Source of the DNA: an uncultured Parolsenella sp.
GTDB taxonomy: Bacteria; Actinomycetota; Coriobacteriia; Coriobacteriales; Atopobiaceae
DNA: 64,000 bases
Direction: 5' to 3'
Assembly (NCBI GenBank): GCA_934668375.1
Contig: CAKUNF010000001.1
Span: forward strand, 124,001 to 188,000
In this document: piece after piece, positions 53,390 through 61,064 of the stretch
Numbering within the stretch: the stretch's first letter is position 1
How the letters are laid out: each line of letters starts with the position of its first letter
Made by a program: the position numbers and the translations under genes
Notes under the pieces: generated by a model
Told to the model about the DNA's origin: nothing
The model's database searches: none
What the model saw: only the letters and a program-made list of their open reading frames with translations

Positions 53390-54172
53390 TCAGCGGCCCA
53401 TGACGACCATGAGGGTCACGAGCACCAAGGGTTGGTGGACCACGTAGAGCTCTAGCGCGTGTCTCCCCACGAACTCAAGGGGCTTGCACCTGAGCCTTCT
53501 TAACGCATCGGTTATGCGTGCGCTGCTTCTTATGGGTCCTCCAAGGGCAAAACCGACAAGGTAGAGCAGCGTGAAGGGGAGAGGCGTGTAGTAGTCTCCC
53601 GACGCGAAGTTTGGCCCGGGAAACCCGAGCCAGCTCAGCAATCCGCTTTCGTAGGGAGCGGATGGAATTCTGAGATATGGACCGCCAAGAGCCTTGAGCC
53701 CAAATGTTCCCGTGGGAATGCCAAGACAAAGCAGGAACAGGATCAACAGCGCTATGGCGAGGGCAACGGAGGCTCTGGCCGAGATGTCCTCGCGGAGCTG
53801 TCGCCGGATGGCTGCGGCAACAAGCGTGCTTACGCCCATGCAGTAGATGATCCCGAAGCTAATGGGGGTGTCAACGGCGACGACCGTCGTGGCAACCCAT
53901 ATCGCGGCAGCCACGGCCAGGTACTTGCATCCTCTCTTTAGATTGCTTCGCGAATAGGTCGCCATAATTCCGGCTAGCAGGAGAAAGACCCATGATATGG
54001 AGGCGCGCCAGACATCCTGGAGGGGAGAGGCGAACCAATCCAGCCTCACTCCATAGATAGAGGAGAGGTCATAGCAAAGGTGGAACCCGATCATCGAGAT
54101 GACCGAGAAGCCTCGTATTGCGTCGTATCCATGGACCCTGGCTTTGGGCTGGCATTCCTGCTTTGACTTCAT
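53390..54172 (-). CDS. DUF1624/HGSNAT-like membrane acetyltransferase
   Basis: 260 residues with about seven membrane helices. It begins RVHGYDAIRGFSVISMIGFHLCYDLS, matching the DUF1624 / heparan-alpha-glucosaminide N-acetyltransferase catalytic family, in which an early helix His (FHLCYD) is important. Likely moves acyl groups across the membrane onto a surface sugar, but substrate is unknown. Start is one base after the lexA stop, so it is cotranscribed with lexA and may share SOS control. It converges on hflX. Confidence 0.75.
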   Translation of the reverse strand: MKSKQECQPKARVHGYDAIRGFSVISMIGFHLCYDLSSIYGVRLDWFASPLQDVWRASISWVFLLLAGIMATYSRSNLKRGCKYLAVAAAIWVATTVVAVDTPISFGIIYCMGVSTLVAAAIRRQLREDISARASVALAIALLILFLLCLGIPTGTFGLKALGGPYLRIPSAPYESGLLSWLGFPGPNFASGDYYTPLPFTLLYLVGFALGGPIRSSARITDALRRLRCKPLEFVGRHALELYVVHQPLVLVTLMVVMGR

Positions 54173-54173
54173 G

Positions 54174-54827
54174 CTAAAGGGACCTAAGAAGGCCGGTCAC
54201 CCTTCCAAGAATGGTCGGGTTATCCGCATAGATTGGCTCCATCGTGTCATTCTCAGGCTGAAGACGAATGCGGTTCTTCTCTCGGTAGAACGTCTTCACC
54301 GTGGCGGAGTCGTCGATGAGGGCAACGACAATCTCTCCGTTGTGCGCGTCCTGCTGCTCCTTGACAACGATGTAGTCGCCGTCAAAGATGCCGGCGTTGA
54401 TCATTGACTCGCCGCGCACGCGGAGTATGAACGAGCTTGAGTCGCCGATGAGCGAGGTGGGGAGCGTCATGACCTCTTCGACGTTCTGCTCGGCGAGGAT
54501 GGGGGTTCCAGCTGCCACCCTGCCCACGACGGGCAGGGTGACCGTCCCGTCATCAACGTTTTGGGAGACGTCTGCTAGTTTTCCGCTCTGCTGGAATTGC
54601 TCGCTACCAGGGCCGGTGATCTCAATCGTTCGAGGCTTGTTGGGATCCCTGCGGATGTAGCCGGCCTTCTCGAGCTTGTGAAGGTGGGAGTGGACCGTCG
54701 AGGGGGACGAGAGTCCAATGGCCGCCCCAATCTCGCGAACTGAGGGCGGATAGCCGTGCGTTGCCGTGAAGCTGCAAATGTAGTCATAGGCTTGCTGCTG
54801 ACGTGCGGAAATCTTTACCTCAGACAT
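54174..54827 (-). CDS. lexA: LexA repressor
   Basis: 217 residues. Winged helix N terminus (ISARQQQAYDYICSFTATHGYPPSVREIGAAIGLSSPSTVHSHLHKLEKAGYI), cleavage site A106-G107 (VGRVAAGTP), catalytic S141 (RGESM) and K178 (TVKTFY). Represses DNA-damage genes until RecA triggers self-cleavage. ATG 54827 follows AGGAGGAGCC with good spacing. Its promoter carries a LexA-like box, so it is probably autoregulated. Confidence 0.96.
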   Translation of the reverse strand: MSEVKISARQQQAYDYICSFTATHGYPPSVREIGAAIGLSSPSTVHSHLHKLEKAGYIRRDPNKPRTIEITGPGSEQFQQSGKLADVSQNVDDGTVTLPVVGRVAAGTPILAEQNVEEVMTLPTSLIGDSSSFILRVRGESMINAGIFDGDYIVVKEQQDAHNGEIVVALIDDSATVKTFYREKNRIRLQPENDTMEPIYADNPTILGRVTGLLRSL

Positions 54828-54852
54828 GGCTCCTCCTTTTTGCCTTGAACGT

Positions 54853-54881
54853 ATCATACACGCGTTCGCCCCAAGATTCAA
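54853..54881 (-). promoter_or_regulatory. lexA promoter
   Basis: On the reverse strand TTGAAT (54876-54881), 17 bases, TATGAT (54853-54858). LexA-like box 1 (54879-54892) overlaps the -35. Confidence 0.75.
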
Positions 54882-54948
54882 ACATTTGTTCTATTTCTAC
54901 TTGACACGAACAACTGTACGTAGATACTAGATAGAGAACAACTGTTTG
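54879..54948. promoter_or_regulatory. Three LexA-like boxes at 28-bp steps
   Basis: CAAACATTTGTTCT (54879-54892), CGAACAACTGTACG (54907-54920) and AGAACAACTGTTTG (54935-54948), each matching CGAAC-N4-GTTCG at eight or nine of ten fixed positions. The starts are exactly 28 bp apart. Box 1 covers the lexA -35, box 2 fills the spacer of the rightward promoter and box 3 its start site. Confidence 0.8.
54901..54928 (+). promoter_or_regulatory. Rightward promoter facing lexA
   Basis: TTGACA (54901-54906), 16 bases, GATACT (54923-54928). The start near 54935 leaves ~94 bases before the 98-codon ORF. LexA-like boxes 2 and 3 occupy it. Confidence 0.7.
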
Positions 54949-55028
54949 CCTGATGAATGCAGATAATTATTGTCCGTTAGCCTTTATATAACAGTAGCTG
55001 TAGTTATTGCGAGAGAGAGGATGAGTCT

Positions 55029-55325
55029 ATGAGGAATTGTGACATGACCTTTGACGTTGTTGGATCTTCCGCACTTCAGCCCACCTATTCCAATCCGCGC
55101 CTTCATGTCATAGATGGTCGTAGGCCGTCTTCAGATTGCGATCGTGCTACCGCTCGCAACCAGCTCGTCTCTCATGCCATTTCCGAGGCCGTTCGTTGGA
55201 ACAGGGAGACGAACCCTTCCACCTGCGTCGCCGCCGCAATTTGCGATCACCAGCAGCTTGCGGGCGAGCTCGGATTTCTTCTCGTCACCGCCATTGTCGT
55301 TATCGGATGGATTCTTCTGTCGTGA
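55029..55325 (+). CDS. Small tail-anchored protein, candidate SOS-induced effector
   Basis: 98 residues, no family recognised. Residues 1-76 are hydrophilic (including ATARNQLVSHAISEAVRWNRE, a probable amphipathic helix) with three or four cysteines; residues ~77-97 form one membrane helix (LGFLLVTAIVVIGWILL) at the very C terminus. The ATG follows AGAGAGG with eight-base spacing. It is divergent from lexA and its promoter is covered by LexA-like boxes, the position held by the division inhibitor yneA in Bacillus; however YneA has an N-terminal helix and LysM domain, which this lacks. A DNA-damage division blocker is an inference. Confidence 0.65.
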   Translation: MRNCDMTFDVVGSSALQPTYSNPRLHVIDGRRPSSDCDRATARNQLVSHAISEAVRWNRETNPSTCVAAAICDHQQLAGELGFLLVTAIVVIGWILLS

Positions 55326-55383
55326 CGTAATTTGGGCGTTTTGGCTGCTATCTGGACGAATCCATAGCTGCAGCGTATGGTAT

Positions 55384-55407
55384 GTATCGCCAGTGTTTCA
55401 GCGATAC
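55384..55407 (+). promoter_or_regulatory. Hairpin abutting the nrdR ribosome site
   Basis: GTATCGC (55384-55390) pairs with GCGATAC (55401-55407), loop of ten, directly before GGAGGAAG. Could be an operator or an mRNA stem affecting translation. No NrdR box was recognised here. Confidence 0.4.
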
Positions 55408-55417
55408 GGAGGAAGCC

Positions 55418-55870
55418 ATGCGCTGTCCCAAATGTGGGTGCGAGGAGTCCAAGGTCGTGGATTCAAGACCCGCCGAGAACAATGACTCGATCAGGCGCCG
55501 CCGCGAGTGCGTTGCCTGTGGCTTTAGATTTACCACGTACGAGCGTAGGGAGGAGCTTCCCCTTGTCGTGCTCAAACACGACGGGTCAAAGGAGCCTTTT
55601 GACCGCGAGAAGCTCATGCGTGGCCTTGTCCGTGCAACCGTCAAGCGCGACATACCCATCGATGTGCTCGACAAGCTCATCGGAGACATCGAGAGCGAAC
55701 TCAGGGATCACGGAACGACCGAGGTTGATTCGAGCGCGTTGGGCGAGATGGTCCTTCACCGTCTCGCGGATATCGATAAGGTTGCCTACGTCCGCTTTGC
55801 CTCGGTGTATCGAGACTTCAAGGACATCGAGGAGTTCTCTGCCGAGCTGAGGAGGCTCTCTGGTGAATAG
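55418..55870 (+). CDS. nrdR: NrdR, ribonucleotide reductase repressor
   Basis: 150 residues. Zinc ribbon C3/C6/C31/C34 (RCPKCG ... RRECVACGFRFTTYER) followed by an ATP-cone (VVLKHDGSKEPFDREKLMRGLVRA). It senses ATP/dATP and represses nrd genes. ATG 55418 follows GGAGGAAG. Overlaps dut, linking two dNTP-pool genes. Confidence 0.95.
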   Translation: MRCPKCGCEESKVVDSRPAENNDSIRRRRECVACGFRFTTYERREELPLVVLKHDGSKEPFDREKLMRGLVRATVKRDIPIDVLDKLIGDIESELRDHGTTEVDSSALGEMVLHRLADIDKVAYVRFASVYRDFKDIEEFSAELRRLSGE

Positions 55871-56312
55871 CGACATCGTCAATCTTCCCATCAAGCGCCT
55901 CGATTCCGAGGTAGAGCTCCCCGCATACGCCTATGAGGGCGATGCTGGTCTCGATCTTCGCTCGAACGAGGACGTTGTGTTGGCTCCGCTCGAGAGGCGT
56001 CTCATCTCAACTGGCCTCGCCATTGCGATTCCCGATGGATACGCTGGCTTTGTTCAGCCGAGAAGTGGGCTCGCCCTTCGCGAGGGATTGTCCATGGCCA
56101 ATACGCCCGGCTTGATCGACGCTCATTATCGTGGCGAGCTTAAGGTCTGTGCCGTCAACCTTGACCCCAAGCATTCCATTCACGTGGAGCGTGGCGAGAG
56201 AATCGCACAGCTTGTCATTCAGAGGGTGCCGACCGTTCATCTCTGCGAGGTTGATGAGCTGGACAAGACCGACAGGGGCAGCGGTGGCTTTGGCTCGAGC
56301 GGCGTCAATTAG
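55863..56312 (+). CDS. dut: dUTP diphosphatase
   Basis: 149 residues with the five trimeric dUTPase motifs: AGLDLRS, PRSGLALREG, GLIDAHYRGEL, RGERIAQLVI, and the C-terminal GSGGFGSSG. Cleaves dUTP to dUMP, preventing uracil in DNA. GTG 55863 overlaps nrdR by eight bases. Confidence 0.95.
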   Translation: MNSDIVNLPIKRLDSEVELPAYAYEGDAGLDLRSNEDVVLAPLERRLISTGLAIAIPDGYAGFVQPRSGLALREGLSMANTPGLIDAHYRGELKVCAVNLDPKHSIHVERGERIAQLVIQRVPTVHLCEVDELDKTDRGSGGFGSSGVN

Positions 56313-56343
56313 AACATAAGGCTCTTCGAAAGACGGAGGTCCC

Positions 56344-57312
56344 ATGACTCGGAGACAAGCTCACGAACCCCTGATTGTGGGAGGGGGACCAGCCGGCCTC
56401 ACCGCCGCCATCTATGCCACTCGCGCGGGCCTGTCTCCGCTTGTCATCGAGCCGGCCTCCTTCGGAGGCCAGATTTCTTCCACAGACATCGTTGACAACT
56501 ACCCTGGCATCGATGCTGTCGGGGGCATGGAGCTTGGCGAACGCATGCGCGCGCAGGCAGAGCGGCTGGGGACCGATTTCTCCTATGACTCCATCGAGTC
56601 GATTGGGTACGACCCTGTTAGCAAGACTTTTCATTTGCATGGCGATGAGGACTACGAGGCGTCATCGGTCATCTATGCGGCAGGGGCTTCTCCAAGGAAG
56701 GCTGGCTTTGTTGGGGAAGATGAGTTCCTTGGCAGGGGCGTTTCCTATTGCGCCACGTGTGACGGGATGTTCTATCGTGGCAAGAGGGTGTTCGTTGTCG
56801 GCGGAGGCAACACGGCCTGCGAGGAGGCGCTCTATCTGGCGGGGTTGGCCGAGGAGGTTACGCTTGTCGTTCGCAAGGACCGTCTGAGGGCGATGTCTTC
56901 GCTCGTCGATTCGGTCATGACGAATTCGAGAATTGTAATTAGGTACCTAACTACAATTCTCGAGCTAAGGGGAGACCAAGACGCGGGAATTGCGCTTCCG
57001 ACCTCTCTCGTACTGTCGATTGCAGACGGCGAAAACCCTCGGACGGAGGAGCTTGAGTTTGATCCGGGCTCCTTTGGCGTGTTTGTCGCCGTTGGGCGCG
57101 AACCCCGCTCCACGCTCGTTGACGGTCTCGTCGATCTTGACTCTGCTGGCTACGTGCTCACCAACGAGTTGATGGAGACCTCTACGCCTGGCCTGTACTG
57201 CGCTGGTGACGTCAGGTCAAAGCCGCTGCGCCAGGTCGTCACCGCGGCATCTGATGGCGCGATTGCGGGTGTGAGCGCGTCTGGATTTCTTGCTCGACGC
57301 CAACCTGCTTGA
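56344..57312 (+). CDS. trxB: Thioredoxin reductase-like flavoprotein
   Basis: 322 residues. FAD site GGGPAGLTAAIYATRAGL at the N terminus, redox pair in CATCDG (~residue 138-141), NAD(P) site VVGGGNTACEEALYLA, and YCAGDVRSKPLRQVVTAASDGAIA at the C terminus. Reduces thioredoxin-like partners with NADPH; no trxA is adjacent, so the partner is unknown. ATG 56344 follows GGAGG. Residues ~195-206 are encoded by one half-loop of an unusual palindrome (56926-56963) made of codons rare elsewhere in the gene, though the reading frame is intact. Confidence 0.88.
   Translation: MTRRQAHEPLIVGGGPAGLTAAIYATRAGLSPLVIEPASFGGQISSTDIVDNYPGIDAVGGMELGERMRAQAERLGTDFSYDSIESIGYDPVSKTFHLHGDEDYEASSVIYAAGASPRKAGFVGEDEFLGRGVSYCATCDGMFYRGKRVFVVGGGNTACEEALYLAGLAEEVTLVVRKDRLRAMSSLVDSVMTNSRIVIRYLTTILELRGDQDAGIALPTSLVLSIADGENPRTEELEFDPGSFGVFVAVGREPRSTLVDGLVDLDSAGYVLTNELMETSTPGLYCAGDVRSKPLRQVVTAASDGAIAGVSASGFLARRQPA
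56926..56963. repeat. 38-bp near-perfect palindrome inside trxB
   Basis: Two 19-base arms meet at GGTACC (56942-56947) with no loop and a single mismatch (A56938 against C56951). It is AT-rich in a GC-rich gene. It can form a cruciform in DNA and a very stable stem in mRNA. Confidence 0.9.
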
Positions 57313-57444
57313 GCGACTTTATCCTCGCGCTACGAGGGCTAAGGCTGTCGTCTCGGCCTCTCTCCTATCAACCGACTCGAATTAACTGCGATAATATATC
57401 TTATGTAAAGTAGAGCAATAAACGGAAATGCGGGCATTGATCGT

Positions 57445-57468
57445 GCGTTGAGTACGCGCCGTCAACGC
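57445..57468. terminator. Hairpin between trxB and the ClC gene
   Basis: GCGTTGA (57445-57451) pairs with TCAACGC (57462-57468). A second stem, GAGCCG/CGGCTC (57507-57512, 57523-57528), lies nearer the ClC stop. Neither has a good T run. The 223-base gap also has an AT-rich patch (57380-57420) and no gene. Confidence 0.4.
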
Positions 57469-57535
57469 CCCCACTTTCCCATTGGATGTTCCTGTCGGAT
57501 GGAATTGAGCCGGCGCTAAGTGCGGCTCGTGAATC

Positions 57536-59134
57536 CTACTCAGCCGTCTGCTCAGGCGGCGCAAACGTTCCGTGGCAGATTCGTCTGACGGTTCGTTCGT
57601 TGTCATCGTCTTCGTGCTCGTCAAGAAGCACAAGGATCCTGTCACCCTCGAGGAGCTTCGTGGCGCCACTCGGAACGAGCTCCCTTCCGCAACGGCGAAC
57701 CGAGACCACAAGCATTCTTTCGGGCCAGTCGATTTGCGATATGAGCTTGTCCGCGGCGTTGCATCCTGCCTCGATCACATAAGAGTGGAGCTGTCGCCCA
57801 TGGCTTCCCCAGTGCTCGTGTGCCTCGTCCGCAGACGTGCCAAGTTGGCGTGCCAGCAGGTGCTCGTAGTAGGCGTCAACCTGCATAAGGTTGGCCGTCA
57901 CATAGGAGATGACGCTGACGATGGCAAGCGAGAGGAGCTGCTCGAGGCTGCCCGTGAGCTCGAAAGCGAGCACCACCGCCGTGACAGGGGCCCTTATGGC
58001 TCCGGCGAACATGCCCGCGATGCCCAGCACCATGAAGTTCATGATGAAGTCTGGGCTCATCCCGAGAACTCGCGTGACAGTCGTGCCAAATATCGCACCT
58101 GCCAGCGCACCCATGATGACGAGCGGAAAGAGCGTTCCTCCCGGCGTGCCAGCGCCAAAGCAGACGCCGGTAAACAGGTACTTTCCCAACAGGATGATGG
58201 CGAGGGCCGTCAGGCCGATTCCCTGCGGGCGCATGAGCATCTCTAGAATCGCGTCACCACCGCACATGAGCTCCGGTGCGAGGAGCGCCACAACGCCCGC
58301 GAGTGCAAACGGAATCAGGTAGCGAAGATAGGGCGACCTGTATCTGATCTTGGAAAGGAGATTCTGAAGCCCAAACATTCCCACGTTATGCAGGGCACCG
58401 ATCACTCCCATAACGATGCCAAAGACGATGAGCAGGGCATATGCCTCGTGAGGGATGACCTCCGTGAGCTTGAAGCTGATGACGGGTTTGAGCCCAAGCA
58501 CCTGGCTCGTGACGTAGTCGCTCATGACAGCGCTCATCATGACCGAGATGATGAGCGGCGCGTTGAACGTCTTATGAATCTCCTCGAGGGCGAACATCAC
58601 GCCTGTGAGCGGCGCATGGAAAGCAGCTGCCATGCCGGCGCCCGCGCCGCAGGTGACGAGAAGCCGCTCCTCTCCCCTTCCGCGCTTGAGGAGCCGCGAG
58701 ACTCCCTTGCCGGCCATGCCACCCAGCTGCACAGACGGGCCCTCTCGTCCCAGCGAGAGGCCGCCGAGCGCCCCGAGCGTGCCCTCTGCGAACTTTGCTG
58801 CGATGACACGGTGCCAGGGGGCCTCCATGGCACCCATGACCTCGGCATCCACCTGCGGTATTCCAGATCCAGACGTGGCGGGCTCCCAGCGGACGAGCGC
58901 GGCCACGACAACAGCCATTGCCAGCAGTGCCACGAACCAAAGCAACACGCGCATAGGGGACGCCGAGAAGCCAGAGACGACCTCTCTCAGCGTATGCTCG
59001 CCCCAGGTGAGGGCGAGGCGGTAGAGCGTCACGAGCGCACCGGCGAACAGACCGACCAACGCCCCCTCCCAGACGAGGCTCACCTGAAACCTTCGCGAGA
59101 GGCGCCTGCGTATTGGATTATTGGTATGCCGCAC
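57536..59134 (-). CDS. ClC-family chloride channel/antiporter with TrkA-C domain
   Basis: 532 residues. ClC core with GSGIPQV, GREGPSVQLGG (gating Glu present), and GAGTPGGTLFPLVIMGA; then a soluble C-terminal TrkA-C/RCK-C-like domain (~455-520, RMLVVSVRRCGRELVPSGATKLLEGDRILVLLDE). Probably exchanges Cl- for H+ and may respond to a nucleotide or cation ligand. GTG 59134 follows GAGGGG with six-base spacing; the much longer open frame upstream reads through a terminator. No fluoride riboswitch was recognised upstream. Confidence 0.88.
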   Translation of the reverse strand: MRHTNNPIRRRLSRRFQVSLVWEGALVGLFAGALVTLYRLALTWGEHTLREVVSGFSASPMRVLLWFVALLAMAVVVAALVRWEPATSGSGIPQVDAEVMGAMEAPWHRVIAAKFAEGTLGALGGLSLGREGPSVQLGGMAGKGVSRLLKRGRGEERLLVTCGAGAGMAAAFHAPLTGVMFALEEIHKTFNAPLIISVMMSAVMSDYVTSQVLGLKPVISFKLTEVIPHEAYALLIVFGIVMGVIGALHNVGMFGLQNLLSKIRYRSPYLRYLIPFALAGVVALLAPELMCGGDAILEMLMRPQGIGLTALAIILLGKYLFTGVCFGAGTPGGTLFPLVIMGALAGAIFGTTVTRVLGMSPDFIMNFMVLGIAGMFAGAIRAPVTAVVLAFELTGSLEQLLSLAIVSVISYVTANLMQVDAYYEHLLARQLGTSADEAHEHWGSHGRQLHSYVIEAGCNAADKLISQIDWPERMLVVSVRRCGRELVPSGATKLLEGDRILVLLDEHEDDDNERTVRRICHGTFAPPEQTAE

Positions 59135-59166
59135 GTCAATCCCCTCTTGCCTCACATGTACGGAAA

Positions 59167-59197
59167 AGCCGGCCGCAGCATATGGCCACGACCGGCT
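59167..59197 (-). terminator. Terminator/attenuator between apt and the ClC gene
   Basis: On the reverse strand AGCCGG...CCGGCT (59167-59172 with 59192-59197) with inner GGCC pairing, then TTTTCC. A TACAAT box (59201-59206) directly upstream could start ClC transcription, making this an attenuator as well. Confidence 0.6.
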
Positions 59198-59237
59198 GTG
59201 ATTGTACGCCTCTGCCCGACAATGCCGAAAAACAGGG

Positions 59238-59786
59238 CTAGTCGACCTTGATGAGCGAGTAGATCTCCTGCGAGTACTCCTTGGCGATGGCCTCGCGCGG
59301 CTTGAGAAATGCGAGCTCGAGAATGAACGAGAAGCCAAGGATCTTTGCGCCAGACTGCTCCACGAGCTTTGCGGTGGCTAGGGCCGTGCCTGCCGTGGCC
59401 ACGAGGTCGTCCACAATGATCACGCGATCGTCCGGCGTGAGTGCGTCCTTGTGAATCTGGAGCTCGTCGGTTCCGTACTCGAGGGCGTAGCTCTGCGAGT
59501 AGACCTCGCGGGGAAGCTTGCCGGGCTTTCGCGCCGGGACAAAGCCGGCTCCCAGGCGGTAGGCAACGGGAGCGCCAATGAGGAAGCCGCGGGCCTCGGA
59601 CCCCACGACCTTCGTGACGCCCTTGCCGAGAAAGTGCTGCGTCATGGCGTCGACGCAGGCAGAAAAGCCCTGCTCGTCGGCAATGAGCGGCGTGATGTCC
59701 TTGAAGACCACGCCGGGCTCGGGATAGTCCGGGATGTCAACCACGAGGTTCTCGTACGGGAATGGCTTCTCGTTTGCGCCGTCCAT
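59238..59786 (-). CDS. apt: Adenine phosphoribosyltransferase
   Basis: 182 residues. VVDIPDYPEPGVVFKDITPL at the start, VVGSEARGFLIGAPVAYRLG, RKPGKLPREV, and the PRPP motif VIIVDDLVATAGTALA. Salvages adenine to AMP. The phosphoribosyltransferase is not PyrE: the N terminus and base-binding loop are those of Apt. Confidence 0.95.
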   Translation of the reverse strand: MDGANEKPFPYENLVVDIPDYPEPGVVFKDITPLIADEQGFSACVDAMTQHFLGKGVTKVVGSEARGFLIGAPVAYRLGAGFVPARKPGKLPREVYSQSYALEYGTDELQIHKDALTPDDRVIIVDDLVATAGTALATAKLVEQSGAKILGFSFILELAFLKPREAIAKEYSQEIYSLIKVD

Positions 59787-59879
59787 GTGATGCCCCCTGT
59801 TTCATCGCTATGCCGCCAGGATTGCGGCGTTACTTTGCTTGTTCCCCGTCAGTGCGCTGCTGAATCAGCTGCGTGGCCA

Positions 59880-60587
59880 CTAGTCTTCGAGCAGCTCTCT
59901 TCTGATAAGGGATCGCCTTACCGTGCTCGTGAGCTCGAGCATGCGGTCGAGCGTCATCTCGCGCCTGAGCGCTCGCTCGCCCTCGCTCTCTCCCTGGTGC
60001 CGGGAGATGGACGCGAGCGCCTGCTCGAACATCGGTATCTCTCGATTTGCCGCGGCTACGTACTGGCGCAGGTTCTTGGGCTCGATTCCAAAGTGCGTGA
60101 GCTCGGAGCAGGTGACGATGAGCTCGAGGTCTTGGCCACGGACGAGGTCCCTGCCTGCAGGCGAGCGAACGAGCCTGATGAGGCCGCAGTCTGCCATCTT
60201 GCGGACGACGGACATGCTCACGCCCAGAAGCTCGGGGATGCGGTCGATGGGATGCATCTCCGCCTCAAGCTCGGGGCTCACGCGCGAGACGTGCTCACGC
60301 GCCTCCTCAAACCCGTTCTCGAGCTTCGTCTCCCCCGCCGTCGTCTTGCCGTCAAGCTCGTCTTTTATGACGCTCAGCGGAAGGAACTTCGTCTTTTGCA
60401 GGTACAGGATCGTCTCGAGCCGCTGGATGTCTCTCGATGAGTACAGGCGATAGCCACCGGGAGTGCGCGAGGGCGTGAGAAGACCCTCGTCCTCAAGGTA
60501 GCGCACCTTGGAGATGGAGAGGTCCGGATACTGGTCCTGGAGCTTGCGAACGACCTTGCCTATGGTGAGGTAGCCGGCGTCGGCCAT
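59880..60587 (-). CDS. MerR-family regulator, FtsR type
   Basis: 235 residues. Winged helix at the N terminus (YLTIGKVVRKLQDQYPDLSISKVRYLEDEGLLTPSRTPGGYRLYSSRDIQRLETILYLQ), then a second MerR-like helical domain (~100-170, PELLGVSMSVVRKMADCGLIRLV) and a C-terminal helical tail. The partner position next to a GarA-like FHA gene is that of actinobacterial FtsR, which activates ftsZ and division genes. ATG 60587 is six bases from the FHA gene, so they are cotranscribed. Confidence 0.85.
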   Translation of the reverse strand: MADAGYLTIGKVVRKLQDQYPDLSISKVRYLEDEGLLTPSRTPGGYRLYSSRDIQRLETILYLQKTKFLPLSVIKDELDGKTTAGETKLENGFEEAREHVSRVSPELEAEMHPIDRIPELLGVSMSVVRKMADCGLIRLVRSPAGRDLVRGQDLELIVTCSELTHFGIEPKNLRQYVAAANREIPMFEQALASISRHQGESEGERALRREMTLDRMLELTSTVRRSLIRRELLED

Positions 60588-60592
60588 GTGCG

Positions 60593-61012
60593 CTACTCGC
60601 CCGTGGCGATGCGCTGGGGGCGCGTCGTGTGGTAGACCATGCGGAACGTGCCCACCTGAATCGTCGAGCCGTCCACGATCGGGGCGCTCTTGACGATGGC
60701 GCCGTCCACCCACGTGCCATTGAGCGAGCCGAGGTCCTCGATGCGTGCGGAGCTGCCGTCGATGCGCAGCACGGCATGACGACGCGAGACCGTCATGTCA
60801 TTGAGGAAGACGGATGACGAGGGGTCGCGGCCAATCGTGATCTCCGGGGCATCGAGGACAAACGACGCTCCCGTCTGGGGGCCCTTGAGAATGGAGAGGG
60901 TGGGATACCCGGGACGCGTCGAACCCATGAGGTCGGGCACGGTGGCATCCGCTGAAGGCATGCAGAAAATGGCCGTGGCATCCGCGGCGTTCTTGATGTT
61001 CTCGTCGGGCAT
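60593..61012 (-). CDS. GarA/OdhI-like FHA-domain protein
   Basis: 139 residues. A short N-terminal tail with ADATAIF, similar to the phosphorylated ETTSVF site of GarA, then an FHA domain (~45-130) with ITIGRDPSSSVFLND, VSRRHAVLRI and LGSLNGTWVDG, which hold the phospho-Thr-binding Arg, Ser, His and Asn. In mycobacteria and corynebacteria such proteins switch 2-oxoglutarate metabolism under Ser/Thr kinases. Target here is unknown. ATG 61012 follows GAGGGAT. Confidence 0.82.
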   Translation of the reverse strand: MPDENIKNAADATAIFCMPSADATVPDLMGSTRPGYPTLSILKGPQTGASFVLDAPEITIGRDPSSSVFLNDMTVSRRHAVLRIDGSSARIEDLGSLNGTWVDGAIVKSAPIVDGSTIQVGTFRMVYHTTRPQRIATGE

Positions 61013-61064
61013 AGGATCCCTCTCTAGATGGCTCGTTCGAAGTTCAATTGTAGCGCTCTTGGGC

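Noticed and set aside
59135-59240. Fluoride riboswitch before the ClC gene
   Set aside because: The short region holds only a terminator-like stem; no match to the crcB motif, and the protein keeps the gating Glu of ordinary ClC.
59238-59786. Missing pyrE supplied by the phosphoribosyltransferase here
   Set aside because: Sequence fits adenine phosphoribosyltransferase, not orotate phosphoribosyltransferase.
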